From an uncultured Clostridia bacterium (lineage in GTDB: Bacteria; Bacillota; Clostridia; TANB77; CAG-508): a stretch of 18,557 bases of DNA. Both the position numbers and the translations under genes were made by a program. How positions within the stretch are numbered: the stretch's first letter is position 1; every line of letters begins with the position of its first letter. The stretch spans positions 1 to 18,557 of the forward strand of contig CANQFW010000022.1 of assembly GCA_947599995.1 (NCBI GenBank), in the 5' to 3' direction. The notes below the pieces were generated by a model. The model was not told the DNA's origin and did no database searches. It saw nothing but the letters and a program-made list of their open reading frames with translations. This document shows positions 7,153 to 15,268 of this stretch, piece by piece.

Positions 7153-7339
7153 TATAATCCTCCTAATATAAAAATAAACTTTTTTGTAAAATAATTCTAA
7201 ATTAATTATTTACTAAATATGTATATTTATACATTATTTATGGATTATGCAATTTACATTTTTTCCCTTTAATATATAGATATCTAAGTAAAATTTTTTA
7301 TTTGTCAAATTTTGACGACGAAATTTATTTGAAATATTA

Positions 7340-7368
7340 TTGACATATTTTTGTAATAATGGTAAAAT
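7340..7368 (+). promoter_or_regulatory. Promoter of unknown gene 7406-7858, with upstream palindrome
   Basis: TTGACA (7340-7345), 17 bp, then TAAAAT (7363-7368); the start site would be near 7375. The odd-centred palindrome GTCAAATTTTGAC (7304-7316) lies 23 bp upstream of the -35 and is a possible regulator site. Because the promoter covers the start of the longer open frame, translation must begin at the later ATG (7406). Confidence 0.75.
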
Positions 7369-7405
7369 TTACCAAAAGCAAAAGAAGCGAAAGGATGATA
7401 AAAGT

Positions 7406-7858
7406 ATGATTACAAAAGAATTAGACGATTTAAGGAAATGTTGCGTATACGCAAACGATTTTCATTTAGAAATGATATTATTACCATATATAAAGGAAAA
7501 TTTGAGTGAAACTAAATTTGTTATATTAACAGAAAATAATTTGGAAGAAACTGTTAAAATATTATTGAAAAGAATTAACTTAGATGAAAATTATAAAAAT
7601 GAAATACTTAATATAAATTGGAAAAATGACACAGAAAAAAAGATAGATTATATAAAAAAATTTCTAAATAATAATGAAAAAATTACAATTGTGATAAAAG
7701 GGAGTTTAAATTATTTAGATGAGATATTAAATATAATTTCTAATTTTAATAAAAATAATATAAATATAAATGTTATAGAATGTTATTCAGTTGATGAACT
7801 AAATGAAACTGATATTAATTTGGATAATTGTGAAGTCTTAAATACAAAAAAGATTTAA
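7406..7858 (+). CDS. Conserved-looking hypothetical protein (150 aa)
   Basis: I do not recognise a named family. The start at ATG 7406 is supported by AAGGAT 9 nt upstream and by a strong promoter whose -10 ends at 7368; the frame is open back to 7340 but that part is untranscribed. The 150-residue product is soluble-looking, with alternating predicted strands and helices (FVILTENNLEETVKILL at about 35-51 and ITIVIKGSLNYLDEILNII at about 93-111), suggesting a small Rossmann-like alpha/beta fold. A Cys-Cys pair lies at 12-13. It is followed by the UDPGP-family gene with its own promoter and no terminator between, so readthrough is possible. Any tie to UDP-sugar metabolism is only by position. 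Confidence 0.7.
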   Translation: MITKELDDLRKCCVYANDFHLEMILLPYIKENLSETKFVILTENNLEETVKILLKRINLDENYKNEILNINWKNDTEKKIDYIKKFLNNNEKITIVIKGSLNYLDEILNIISNFNKNNININVIECYSVDELNETDINLDNCEVLNTKKI

Positions 7859-7901
7859 TAATATTTTTAAACTAACCTTACAACAAATTTCAAAAAATGT
7901 A

Positions 7902-7930
7902 TTGAAAAAAAAGTATACAAGATGTATAAT
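7902..7930 (+). promoter_or_regulatory. Promoter of UDPGP-family gene
   Basis: TTGAAA (7902-7907), 17-bp spacer and consensus TATAAT (7925-7930). Transcription would start near 7937, giving a leader of about 46 nt that ends in AGGAGG (7970-7975), 7 nt before the ATG. Confidence 0.8.
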
Positions 7931-7982
7931 AGGAGTATTATTATTTTTTATTAGCAATACGCTATTAATAGGAGGAATGTAG

Positions 7983-9218
7983 ATGGAAGTTAACATGGAA
8001 GAAATCAAAAGGAAATTAAAAAAATACAATCAGGAACATCTTTTAAGATTTTACGATACATTAGATGAAAAAGGTAAGAAGAAATTATTAGAGCAAATTG
8101 AAAATATTGATTTTGAACTAATGAATAGTTTATATAATAATACAAAAAAATCTAATATTCAAGAAGAAGCCAAAATTGAGCCTATAGAATATATGGATAA
8201 ATATAAATTAAATGGATTATATAAAGTTTATGAAGAAACTGGAACCAAAGCTATAAAGGAAGGAAAACTTGCAACGGTTACAATGGCTGGTGGGCAAGGA
8301 ACAAGGCTTGGACATAAAGGACCAAAAGGAACTTTTGATATTGGTTTAGATTCGCATAAATCTTTATTTGAATTATTATGTGATACTTTAAAAGAAGCGA
8401 GTAAAAAATATGATGTTCAAATCCCTTGGTTTATAATGACAAGTAAAGAAAACAATGAACAAACAATAGAATTCTTCAAGAAAAATAAATATTTTGGATA
8501 TGAGAAAAATATCTATTTCTTTGAGCAAGGGCAATTACCAATGCTAGATACAGAAGGCAAAATCTTAATTGGGGAAGACGGTTTAGTTAAGCTTGCATCT
8601 GATGGACATGGTGGAGTTTATGAATCATTAGTAAAAAATGGTATGATTAATAAAATGAAGGAATTAGGAGTAGAATGGATTTTTATTGGCGGTATAGATA
8701 ATTGCTTAGTAAAAATGGTTGATCCTGTTCTTATGGGAATGGCTATTGAAAAAAATGTTCAAGCTGCCGTAAAATCTGTAGTTAAAGCTAATGCACATGA
8801 AAAGGTAGGAGTATTCTGCAGAAAAAATGGAAAACCTGGAGTTGTGGAATATACTGAAATATCTGAGAAGATGGCTGAGTCAACTGATGAAAATGGTGAA
8901 TTACTATATGGAGAATCTCATATTTTATGTAATTTATTTAGTTTAAATTCAGTTGAGAGAATGGGAAAAAATCCTTTACCATATCATGTTGCTTATAAGA
9001 AGGCTACATATATAGATAAAGATGGAAATAAAATTGTACCAGAAGGACCTAATGCATATAAATTTGAAGCATTTTTATTTGATGCTTTTGGAGAATTGGA
9101 TAATATGGCTGTTCTTAGGGTAAAAAGAGAAGAGGAGTTCGCCCCAGTTAAGAATGCTACTGGAGTAGATAGTCCGGAGACTGCTAAGAAGTTGTATGAG
9201 GATTATTATAAATTATAA
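7983..9218 (+). CDS. UDPGP-family nucleotidyltransferase (UTP--sugar-1-phosphate uridylyltransferase)
   Basis: The 411-residue enzyme belongs to the eukaryote-like UDP-glucose/UDP-GlcNAc pyrophosphorylase family (UDPGP type 1), not the shorter bacterial GalU or GlmU. The nucleotide loop MAGGQGTRLG is at 101-110 with Lys112 and Lys115 just after. The segment SDGHGGVYESL (206-216) plus GGIDNCLVKMVDP (236-248) aligns best with UAP1-type enzymes (NGNGG..., VDNxLVKxxDP). It should join UTP and a sugar-1-phosphate to give UDP-sugar plus PPi in the cytoplasm. Whether the sugar is Glc-1-P, GlcNAc-1-P or both cannot be settled. The phosphoglucomutase downstream, which makes Glc-1-P, favours a role in UDP-glucose supply. 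A strong promoter and AGGAGG suggest high expression. Confidence 0.88.
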   Translation: MEVNMEEIKRKLKKYNQEHLLRFYDTLDEKGKKKLLEQIENIDFELMNSLYNNTKKSNIQEEAKIEPIEYMDKYKLNGLYKVYEETGTKAIKEGKLATVTMAGGQGTRLGHKGPKGTFDIGLDSHKSLFELLCDTLKEASKKYDVQIPWFIMTSKENNEQTIEFFKKNKYFGYEKNIYFFEQGQLPMLDTEGKILIGEDGLVKLASDGHGGVYESLVKNGMINKMKELGVEWIFIGGIDNCLVKMVDPVLMGMAIEKNVQAAVKSVVKANAHEKVGVFCRKNGKPGVVEYTEISEKMAESTDENGELLYGESHILCNLFSLNSVERMGKNPLPYHVAYKKATYIDKDGNKIVPEGPNAYKFEAFLFDAFGELDNMAVLRVKREEEFAPVKNATGVDSPETAKKLYEDYYKL

Positions 9219-9231
9219 TGGCTATTTTATG

Positions 9232-9265
9232 GGAGCTAACCCTTATAGGGTTGGCTCCTTACTGT
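9232..9265 (+). terminator. Terminator after UDPGP-family gene
   Basis: GGAGCTAACCC (9232-9242) pairs over 11 bp, with one G-U, with 9248-9258 around a 5-nt TTATA loop. TTACTGTT follows; the T-run is short but the stem is GC-rich. Confidence 0.75.
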
Positions 9266-9385
9266 TAAATTTAATCTATATATTTTAAAATAGTGATTTG
9301 TGATAGTTGATATTTTATAAATTTATGTGATTTTCGTAAAGGTAACAGTAAATATATATTTATTTATAAAAAAAACATTTTTTAC

Positions 9386-9414
9386 TTGTAAAATTTAAGT
9401 AAATATTATATTAT
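9386..9414 (+). promoter_or_regulatory. Promoter of phosphoglucomutase gene
   Basis: TTGTAA (9386-9391), 17 bp and TATTAT (9409-9414). The predicted start near 9421 is only about 2 nt before a hairpin at 9423-9460. Confidence 0.6.
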
Positions 9415-9422
9415 ATAAAAAA

Positions 9423-9460
9423 TGGAAAAGAGAAGAGTAATACAATTTTATCTCTTTCCA
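9423..9460 (+). promoter_or_regulatory. 5'-terminal leader hairpin of phosphoglucomutase mRNA
   Basis: TGGAAAAGAGA (9423-9433) pairs with TCTCTTTCCA (9451-9460) with one bulged A and a 17-nt loop. It would form at the very 5' end of the transcript, leaving the ribosome site AAAGGAAG (9466-9473) free just after it. Such end hairpins are known to stabilise Firmicute mRNAs; a regulatory role is not shown. Confidence 0.5.
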
Positions 9461-9480
9461 AAAAGAAAGGAAGATTTTTT

Positions 9481-11208
9481 ATGGGTTATTTAGAAGAGTA
9501 TAAAAAATGGTGTGAAAGTGATGAATTTGACAGCGAGACTAAGGCGGAGCTACTAAAAATAAAAGATAATGAAAAGGAAATCGAAGATAGATTTTATAAA
9601 GAATTGGAATTTGGTACTGCAGGCCTTAGGGGAATAATAGGTGCAGGGACCAATAGAATGAATAAATATATTGTAGGAAAGGCTACTCAGGGGTTGGCTA
9701 ATTTTATAATAAAACAAGGAGCCCAAGATAAAGGTGTTGCTATTAGTTATGATTCGAGACATATGTCGCCTGAATTTAGTAAGGAAACGGCTTTAGTTCT
9801 AAATGCAAATGGAATAAAGACATATATATTCGATCATTTAAGACCAGTGCCTGAACTTTCTTTTGCCGTAAGGGAACTTGGTTGTACAGCTGGGGTAATG
9901 ATTACAGCAAGCCATAATAAACCTGCATATAATGGGTATAAGGTTTATTGGAATGATGGCTCTCAAATCATTGCACCTGTTGATAAAGAGATTATGGATG
10001 AGGTTAATAGTATAAAAGATTATAAAGTAATAAAAGAAATTTCAGAGACAGAGGCAGTAAGTAAAGGCTTATATAATGTAATAGGAAAAGAAATTGATGA
10101 TAAATATATAGAAGCCTTAAAAAAATGTGTTATAAATCCTGAAATTGTGAGGGAATATGGAAAAAAGTTAAAAATAGTTTATACTCCTCTTCATGGGGCA
10201 GGAAATGAGATGGTTCAAAGAATTTTAAAAGAATTAGGCTTTGAGAATATATATGTTGTACCTGAACAAGAAAAACCAGATGGAAACTTCCCTACTGTAG
10301 ATTATCCAAATCCTGAAGCAAAAGAGGCTTTCAAGTTGGCATTAGAGCTTGCTAAGAAAGTGGACAGTGATATAGTGTTAGCAACCGATCCAGATTCAGA
10401 TAGATTAGGAGTTTATGCAAAAGACACTAAAACAGGAGAATATAAGGACTATACGGGAAATATGTCAGCTCTTCTTATTGCAGAGTATAGAATTTCTCAA
10501 ATGAAAGAAAAAAATATTTTACCTAAGAATGGCATGCTTATATCCACAATTGTTTCTTCTAAATTAGCCGAAGCTATTTCTAAAGAGTATAATTTAGATT
10601 TTAGAGAGGTATTAACTGGATTTAAATTTATAGGAGAACAGATTAAAATAGAAGAACAAAAAAACGATGGAAAAAAATACGTTTTTGGATTTGAGGAGAG
10701 TTATGGATGCTTGATTGGAGATTATGCAAGAGATAAAGATGGTGTTTCTGCTGTAATGAGTCTTTGCGAAGCTGCTGCTTTTTATATGTCAAAAGGTATT
10801 ACTTTATGGGATCAAATGATAAATATATATGAAAAATATGGATATTATAAAGAAGGACAGATTTCAATTGTACTAGAGGGAAGTGATGGAGCCAAAAAAA
10901 TTAAGCAAATGATGGAAAATATGAGAAATAATTTGCCAGAAAAAATAGGTGAATATAAAGTATTGGAATTTAAGGATATTAGTTTAGATATAGACAAAGA
11001 TATGATTACAGGAGAAGTAAAGAGTACAGGACTTCCTAAATCTAATGTTTTGTATTACAAATTAGAAAATGATAGCTGGTGTTGCGTTAGACCTTCAGGA
11101 ACTGAGCCTAAAATTAAATTATACATGGGTGTTAAAACAAATTCTTTTGAAGAATCGGCATTTAAACTAGAGGAATTAAAAGAAGCTATGAAAAATATTG
11201 TAAAATAA
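9481..11208 (+). CDS. Alpha-phosphoglucomutase (phosphohexomutase family, PgcA/PGM2-like)
   Basis: It interconverts glucose-6-phosphate and glucose-1-phosphate, and possibly other hexose phosphates, through a phosphoserine. The 575-residue length matches Bacillus PgcA. All four active-site segments are present in order: GTAGLRG at 45-51; the catalytic loop TASHN at 142-146 with phospho-Ser144; the Mg2+ loop DPDSDRLG at 303-310; the sugar-recognition loop GFEESYG at 403-409; and the phosphate-binding loop RPSGTEPKIK at 537-546. The RBS AAAGGAAG lies 7 nt before the ATG. It has its own promoter and terminator. With the preceding UDPGP-family gene it forms a route from Glc-6-P to UDP-glucose, used for glycolipids, teichoic acids or polysaccharides. 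Phosphomannomutase or phosphopentomutase side activity cannot be excluded. Confidence 0.93.
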   Translation: MGYLEEYKKWCESDEFDSETKAELLKIKDNEKEIEDRFYKELEFGTAGLRGIIGAGTNRMNKYIVGKATQGLANFIIKQGAQDKGVAISYDSRHMSPEFSKETALVLNANGIKTYIFDHLRPVPELSFAVRELGCTAGVMITASHNKPAYNGYKVYWNDGSQIIAPVDKEIMDEVNSIKDYKVIKEISETEAVSKGLYNVIGKEIDDKYIEALKKCVINPEIVREYGKKLKIVYTPLHGAGNEMVQRILKELGFENIYVVPEQEKPDGNFPTVDYPNPEAKEAFKLALELAKKVDSDIVLATDPDSDRLGVYAKDTKTGEYKDYTGNMSALLIAEYRISQMKEKNILPKNGMLISTIVSSKLAEAISKEYNLDFREVLTGFKFIGEQIKIEEQKNDGKKYVFGFEESYGCLIGDYARDKDGVSAVMSLCEAAAFYMSKGITLWDQMINIYEKYGYYKEGQISIVLEGSDGAKKIKQMMENMRNNLPEKIGEYKVLEFKDISLDIDKDMITGEVKSTGLPKSNVLYYKLENDSWCCVRPSGTEPKIKLYMGVKTNSFEESAFKLEELKEAMKNIVK

Positions 11209-11219
11209 AGAAATAAAGT

Positions 11220-11257
11220 ATCTGATAGAATAAAAAATATTTTATCAGATATTTTTT
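11220..11257 (+). terminator. Intrinsic terminator after phosphoglucomutase
   Basis: ATCTGATAGAATA (11220-11232) pairs over 13 bp, with one G-U, with 11238-11250 around an A5 loop. ATTTTTT (11251-11257) follows. This is a textbook intrinsic terminator. Confidence 0.92.
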
Positions 11258-11293
11258 ATATTAGTAGTATATTAATAATATGCATAAAATTAC

Positions 11294-11342
11294 TTGACAA
11301 AGATATAAAAAAGAGGTATACTTCTATACTAGAAGAGTATAC
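11294..11342 (+). promoter_or_regulatory. tetR-yhgE promoter with overlapping palindromic operator
   Basis: TTGACA (11294-11299), 17 bp and TATACT (11317-11322) form a strong promoter. An imperfect inverted repeat spans 11316-11342: GTATACT at 11316-11322 mirrors AGTATAC at 11336-11342, with inner TTCTA/TAGAAG arms, so the -10 box is half of the operator. This is the expected layout for autorepression by the TetR-family protein encoded next, though binding is inferred. Confidence 0.75.
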
Positions 11343-11445
11343 TTTCTAAAGTGACGACGATTGAAGAAAAGTTACAATTTTGAATGTTATAGAATTTAAG
11401 TCCTTTTCACCCAAATTTATGTATTAGAGAGGAATGAAATTAAAT

Positions 11446-12009
11446 ATGAAAGAAAAGCAAATTATTGAAAGTGCTAGAGTACTTTTTAATAAATATGGAT
11501 ATAAAAGAGTTTCGATGGATGAAATAGCAAAATCAGCTGGCGTTACAAAGAAGACGGTTTATGCATATTTTAGTAGTAAAGAACAACTTCTTAATTTCTT
11601 TATAAATGAAGAGATACAAAATATGAAAAAAATAGTAGATAATATTGAAGCAGAAGATATTTCTTTTTTTGATAAAGTACATAAAGGTATATGTAGTTTG
11701 CTAGATTATAGAAAAAAAAGAAAACTACTCAACATAATTATTGAAGAGTCAGAAAGTTTTAAAAATCCAATAATTTTAAATAGCATAAAACAAATTGACG
11801 AAACAATAAATATGTATATAAAGAAAAAACTTATATATGCAGTGGAGCAAGGATTTATACAGGTTGATGATATAGATATTACTGCATTTTTAATTTATAA
11901 AATGTATATAGCATTAATATTAGAGTGGAGAGGTGAGGAAATTGATGACGAAAAGTTAGCAGACAATATTATAAAAATATTAAGATATGGTTTAGAAAGG
12001 AAGGAATAG
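11446..12009 (+). CDS. TetR-family transcriptional repressor
   Basis: About 187 residues. The N-terminal TetR helix-turn-helix is clear: IIESARVLFNKYGYKRVSM, then DEIAKSAGVTKKTVYAYFSS and KEQLLNFFI. The rest (about 60 onward) is an all-helical ligand and dimer domain without a recognisable ligand signature. I prefer ATG 11446: AGAGAGG ends at 11432, which leaves 13 nt to it, somewhat long, while the alternative ATG at 11434 is only 1 nt away. The yhgE-type gene begins one base after the stop codon, so the two are one operon. TetR regulators commonly control YhgE/Pip exporters. The palindrome on the promoter suggests it represses itself and the membrane gene. Confidence 0.92.
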   Translation: MKEKQIIESARVLFNKYGYKRVSMDEIAKSAGVTKKTVYAYFSSKEQLLNFFINEEIQNMKKIVDNIEAEDISFFDKVHKGICSLLDYRKKRKLLNIIIEESESFKNPIILNSIKQIDETINMYIKKKLIYAVEQGFIQVDDIDITAFLIYKMYIALILEWRGEEIDDEKLADNIIKILRYGLERKE

Positions 12010-12010
12010 A

Positions 12011-14594
12011 ATGAAAAGAAAAAAGGTTTTAAAATACATAGTATTGGCAGTAGTATTATTAATTCCTGTAATGTACAGTTTTTTTTATTTAAAATCTTAC
12101 TGGGATCCATATGGAAATTTACAAGATATGAAAATTGCAATAGTTAACTTAGATAGTGGAAAAGATGGAGAAAACCAGGGACAAAAGTTAGTTAATTCTA
12201 TGATAGAAAATGGTACATTTAATATTTCAAGTGTTACAGAGGAAGAAGCGGAAGATGGTCTGGTAAATGGAATATATTATGCGGTAATTACGATACCACG
12301 TTCTTTTACAGAAAATTTAAATAGTGCAAAAGAAGAAAATAAGCAAATTACGACTATTACATATTCGCCAAATCAAAAATCAAATTATTTGGCATCACAA
12401 ATTATAAATTCTGCAATCAAGAATATAGAGCTAAATTTAAATTCTCAAGTTGCTGAAAAGGTTACGGAAACATTAGCAGACAATCTAAATGATGTACCAG
12501 CTAATTTACAGGAGATAGCTGATGGAGCAGACAAAATAAATAGCGGAACCATTGATCTAGATGATGGAGCTAAACAATTAAGTAATGGAACAGGTGAGTT
12601 AAATAATAGTTATGAGCAATTTGATGAAGGATTAAATGCAGCATATAGTGGTAGTACACAGTTAGATGAAGCAATTGTAAGCTTATATGATGGGGCAAAC
12701 AATTTAGTTGATGGAGCTGATAATTTACAATTAGGAACAGAGAGCTTAGATAAAGGACTTTCGACTTTAAAAGATGGAACATCTACATTAAACACCGGAG
12801 CTAATGAGGTTAATACAGGAGCACAAAAATTGAAAAGTGGTGTATTTAACTTATCTGATGGAGCAAGTAGCGTGTCAGCAGGAGCAAGCGAAATAGAGGG
12901 ATATTTAGCACAATTATATGATGGAATCAAACAAACAAAATCAGGATACAAAAACATAGATACAGGGATAAATGAAGCAGTAGATTCAATTGAAAAAATT
13001 AAGACTACAATTAACCAATTAGGATCGAAAGCTAGTGACCTACAGAAATTAAAAATATCAAATGAAAAATCAATATCTACATTGCAATCAAGCAATAAAG
13101 ACATTGAAAAAAATTATAATACTTATTTTGTAGCTCTATTAGCAAATAAAAATTTAAGTAAAGTAACAGATAATGATATTGCAACAGTTGTAAAGACTAT
13201 AGCTACTAAATATACACCGGCACTACAAGCAGATAAAGCTGAACAGATTGGTAAAACTTATGGAGCCTTACTTAAAACGTGGAGAGACACTTATATAGGA
13301 AATACTAAAATTTTAGAACTCAGTCAAGGAAATTTAAATGCAGTAGAAACAATTTTAGGATTATTTGATAGCAAAGAATTAAAAAATTTAACAAGTGATG
13401 AGACTAAAAAGAAACTAGAAAGTTTAAAAACTGGATCAAAAACAATGGAGACTACACTTGAAAGTTTAGAGACAAATATTGAAAAAATTTATAATGGTTC
13501 AAAAACCTTATCTGCTGGAGCTTCTAAGGTTTCTACTGGAGCAAGTACAGTTGTTAACCGGAGTTAATAGCCTTGCTGATGGTACAAATAAATTACAAAG
13601 CGGTGCTACAGATTTAGTAGAGGGAGCAAGTACTTTAAAGAATGGAAGTGCTCAGTTAGAAAATGGAACTAAGCAGTTAAAAGATGGAACTGAAGTTTTA
13701 TCAGCTGGAATAGGAACATTAAAAAGAGGAAGTACTAACTTAAATACAGGATTAGAAGTACTTGCGGATTCTTCAAATAGGGTGAAACAAGGAGTATCTA
13801 CTATAAACGTCGGTGCTAATAAATTAGCTTTAGGAACTAATACTTTAAGAGAGGGAGCGTCAACATTTACAAGTGAAATTAATAATGGATTAGAAGACTC
13901 AAAACATGAACTTACAAAACTTAGTGGATTATCTAAATTTGTATCAGGTCCAGTTGAAATAGAAGAGAAAGATTATGGAAAAGTTGAACAATACGGATTA
14001 TCATTTACTCCGTTATTCTTATCTATTGGATTATGGGTTGGAGCTTTGATGGCATACGTTGTTCTTTACTATGATCAAGATAGAAGATTTAAGCTTTTAG
14101 GAAAAAATGCAGACAATAGCTTTTTACAAATTTTACTATACTTTGGAATTGCTATTGTTCAAGGAATTATTACAGGTCTTTTATTAAAGGTAGGTCTTGG
14201 ATTTACAGTTACAAATAGCTTATTATACTACTTTACTTGTGCATTTATTTCAATAGTGTTTATGAGTATAATACAATTTTTGATTATGAATCTAGGAGAT
14301 ATTGGAAAATTTTTAGCTTTAGTAATCTTAGTATTGCAACTTGCAGCATCTGGCGGAACATTTCCAGTTGAAACTATTGCTAAGGGATTCCAAGGTATCA
14401 ATTCATTATTGCCAATGACATACGCTATTAGATTAGTTAAAGAATCAGTTGTTATGCAAGATAAAGGCTTTGCGTCAAAAAATATAGGTATGCTGTTTGT
14501 ATACTTGATTATTACATTGTCGATTACGCTAATTGTACAATTCATTAAGAAGAAAAGTAAAGAAGACGGAAATCAAAAAGCAGGACAAAACTAA
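12011..14594 (+). pseudogene. YhgE/Pip-family membrane protein (ABC-2-like), frameshifted
   Basis: Two frames (12011 to about 13555, then to 14594) form one protein of about 860 residues, normal for YhgE/Pip proteins (Lactococcus Pip is a phage receptor; others act in export or competence). Order: one N-terminal membrane helix (8-29); an outer domain with IAIVNLDSG; long arrays of 7-residue repeats of the type LxxGxxx at about 170-310 and again from about 495; a helical insert without heptads between (about 320-490); five C-terminal membrane helices. One extra A at 13556-13557 breaks the frame. Removing it gives VVTGVNS and keeps the heptad register exactly, so the cause is a single-base insertion. 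As written, the first part would end at the TAA at 13565-13567 without the membrane domain. AAGGAAGG inside tetR serves as ribosome site. Sequencing error is possible. Confidence 0.87.
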
Positions 14595-14599
14595 ATGAT

Positions 14600-14645
14600 T
14601 CTAAACCACCAATAAATATTTTCATTGGTGGTTTGGATTTTATTT
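14600..14645 (+). terminator. Terminator of tetR-yhgE operon
   Basis: AAACCACCAAT (14603-14613) pairs perfectly with ATTGGTGGTTT (14624-14634), and three outer pairs extend the stem to 14 bp. ATTTTATTT follows. It lies 6 nt after the stop codon. Confidence 0.88.
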
Positions 14646-14681
14646 AACATAATTTTTTAAAACAATAGTTTAAAAATATAG

Positions 14682-14710
14682 TTGAAATTATTAAAAAAGT
14701 ATGTTATTAT
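14682..14710 (+). promoter_or_regulatory. Promoter of tRNA-Arg
   Basis: TTGAAA (14682-14687), 17-bp spacer and TATTAT (14705-14710). The start would be near 14717, about 25 nt before the tRNA. Confidence 0.65.
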
Positions 14711-14741
14711 ATCTTTGCAAGAAAAATTTTTTATATTCTAT

Positions 14742-14820
14742 GTCCTCGTAGCTCAGTTGGATAGAGCGCGGACCTCCTAAGTCCGGTCTTGCGGTGGTTC
14801 AATTCCACTCGGGGACACCA
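14742..14820 (+). tRNA. tRNA-Arg, anticodon CCT
   Basis: The full cloverleaf can be folded. The acceptor arm GTCCTCG (14742-14748) pairs with CGGGGAC (14810-14816) with one wobble. The D-arm is GCTC...GAGC, and the anticodon stem CGGAC/GTCCG closes the loop CTCCTAA, giving anticodon CCT for AGG codons. The T-arm GGTGG-TTCAATT-CCACT follows, then discriminator A and an encoded CCA (14818-14820). The variable region is 7 nt (GTCTTGC), slightly longer than the usual 5. The T-arm sequence is repeated at 17861-17871. Confidence 0.97.
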
Positions 14821-14847
14821 ATTATATAAATATATCTATACAATAAT

Positions 14848-14893
14848 AAAAACTTCCTAATAAAAGAAAATAATCTTTTATTAGGGGGTTTTT
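14848..14893 (+). terminator. Terminator of tRNA-Arg transcript
   Basis: CCTAATAAAAGA (14856-14867) pairs perfectly with 14874-14885 around AAATAA. The outer A5/T5 and C-G pairs extend the stem to about 20 bp with two G-U, ending in T5. Confidence 0.88.
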
Positions 14894-15107
14894 AATTTGA
14901 AAGAATAAAAAGCTTTATAAACTATGTGTGCCTATGAGCGAAGCGGGAAAGGAATGGAATTTATTATGAGGAAAAAAGTATGTAAATAAATTTATAGTAA
15001 TTTCATTGATCAAAAAATAATAATAATTAAATTCTATGAAATCACGAAATTTGTATGGCAAATATCCCAAAATATATACTATTAATACAAAAAACGTGGT
15101 AATACTA
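14894..15107. other. Non-coding stretch between tRNA-Arg and MazF-like pair
   Basis: No gene of useful length and no tandem repeats are visible. A short G-rich patch (about 14928-14970, containing GAGCGAAGCGGG) stands out from the A/T background. A 7-bp inverted repeat ATTTCAT/ATGAAAT spans about 15002-15045. The stretch may include the left edge of acquired DNA, but no boundary can be fixed from sequence alone. Confidence 0.4.
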
Positions 15108-15136
15108 TTGAAAAAGCAAAAAAATTATGATATAAT
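15108..15136 (+). promoter_or_regulatory. Promoter of MazF-like gene pair
   Basis: TTGAAA (15108-15113), 17-bp spacer and perfect TATAAT (15131-15136). The predicted start near 15143 leaves a long leader of about 125 nt before the GTG at 15269. Confidence 0.8.
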
Positions 15137-15158
15137 GTTAACATAATTTTGCAAAAAT

Positions 15159-15213
15159 TCCAGAAAATATATTTTTTGGAGTCTAGCAAATGTCAATAAA
15201 AAAAGGAGTGTGA
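15159..15213 (+). promoter_or_regulatory. Leader hairpin and possible 7-codon leader peptide
   Basis: TCCA (15159-15162) plus AAAA pairs with TTTT plus TGGA up to 15180. The GGAG at 15178-15181 lies partly in this stem and is 8 nt before an ATG (15190) that encodes MSIKKGV and stops at TGA 15211-15213. This could couple or attenuate expression of the downstream gene. The frame is so short that chance is a real possibility. Confidence 0.3.
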
Positions 15214-15268
15214 TATTACAAGTATTTTGTAACCAGAACCAAAAAAATTTAATAAGGAGGGCTACATA

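Noticed and set aside
7153..7339. Sigma-F promoter for spoIIR
   Set aside because: Expected from the family, but no sequence with both the -35 and GG-containing -10 elements at proper spacing could be found.
14894..15268. Type III (ToxN-like) antitoxin RNA repeats upstream of the MazF-like pair
   Set aside because: ToxN shares the MazF fold, so I looked for short tandem repeats followed by a terminator before the gene. None are present.
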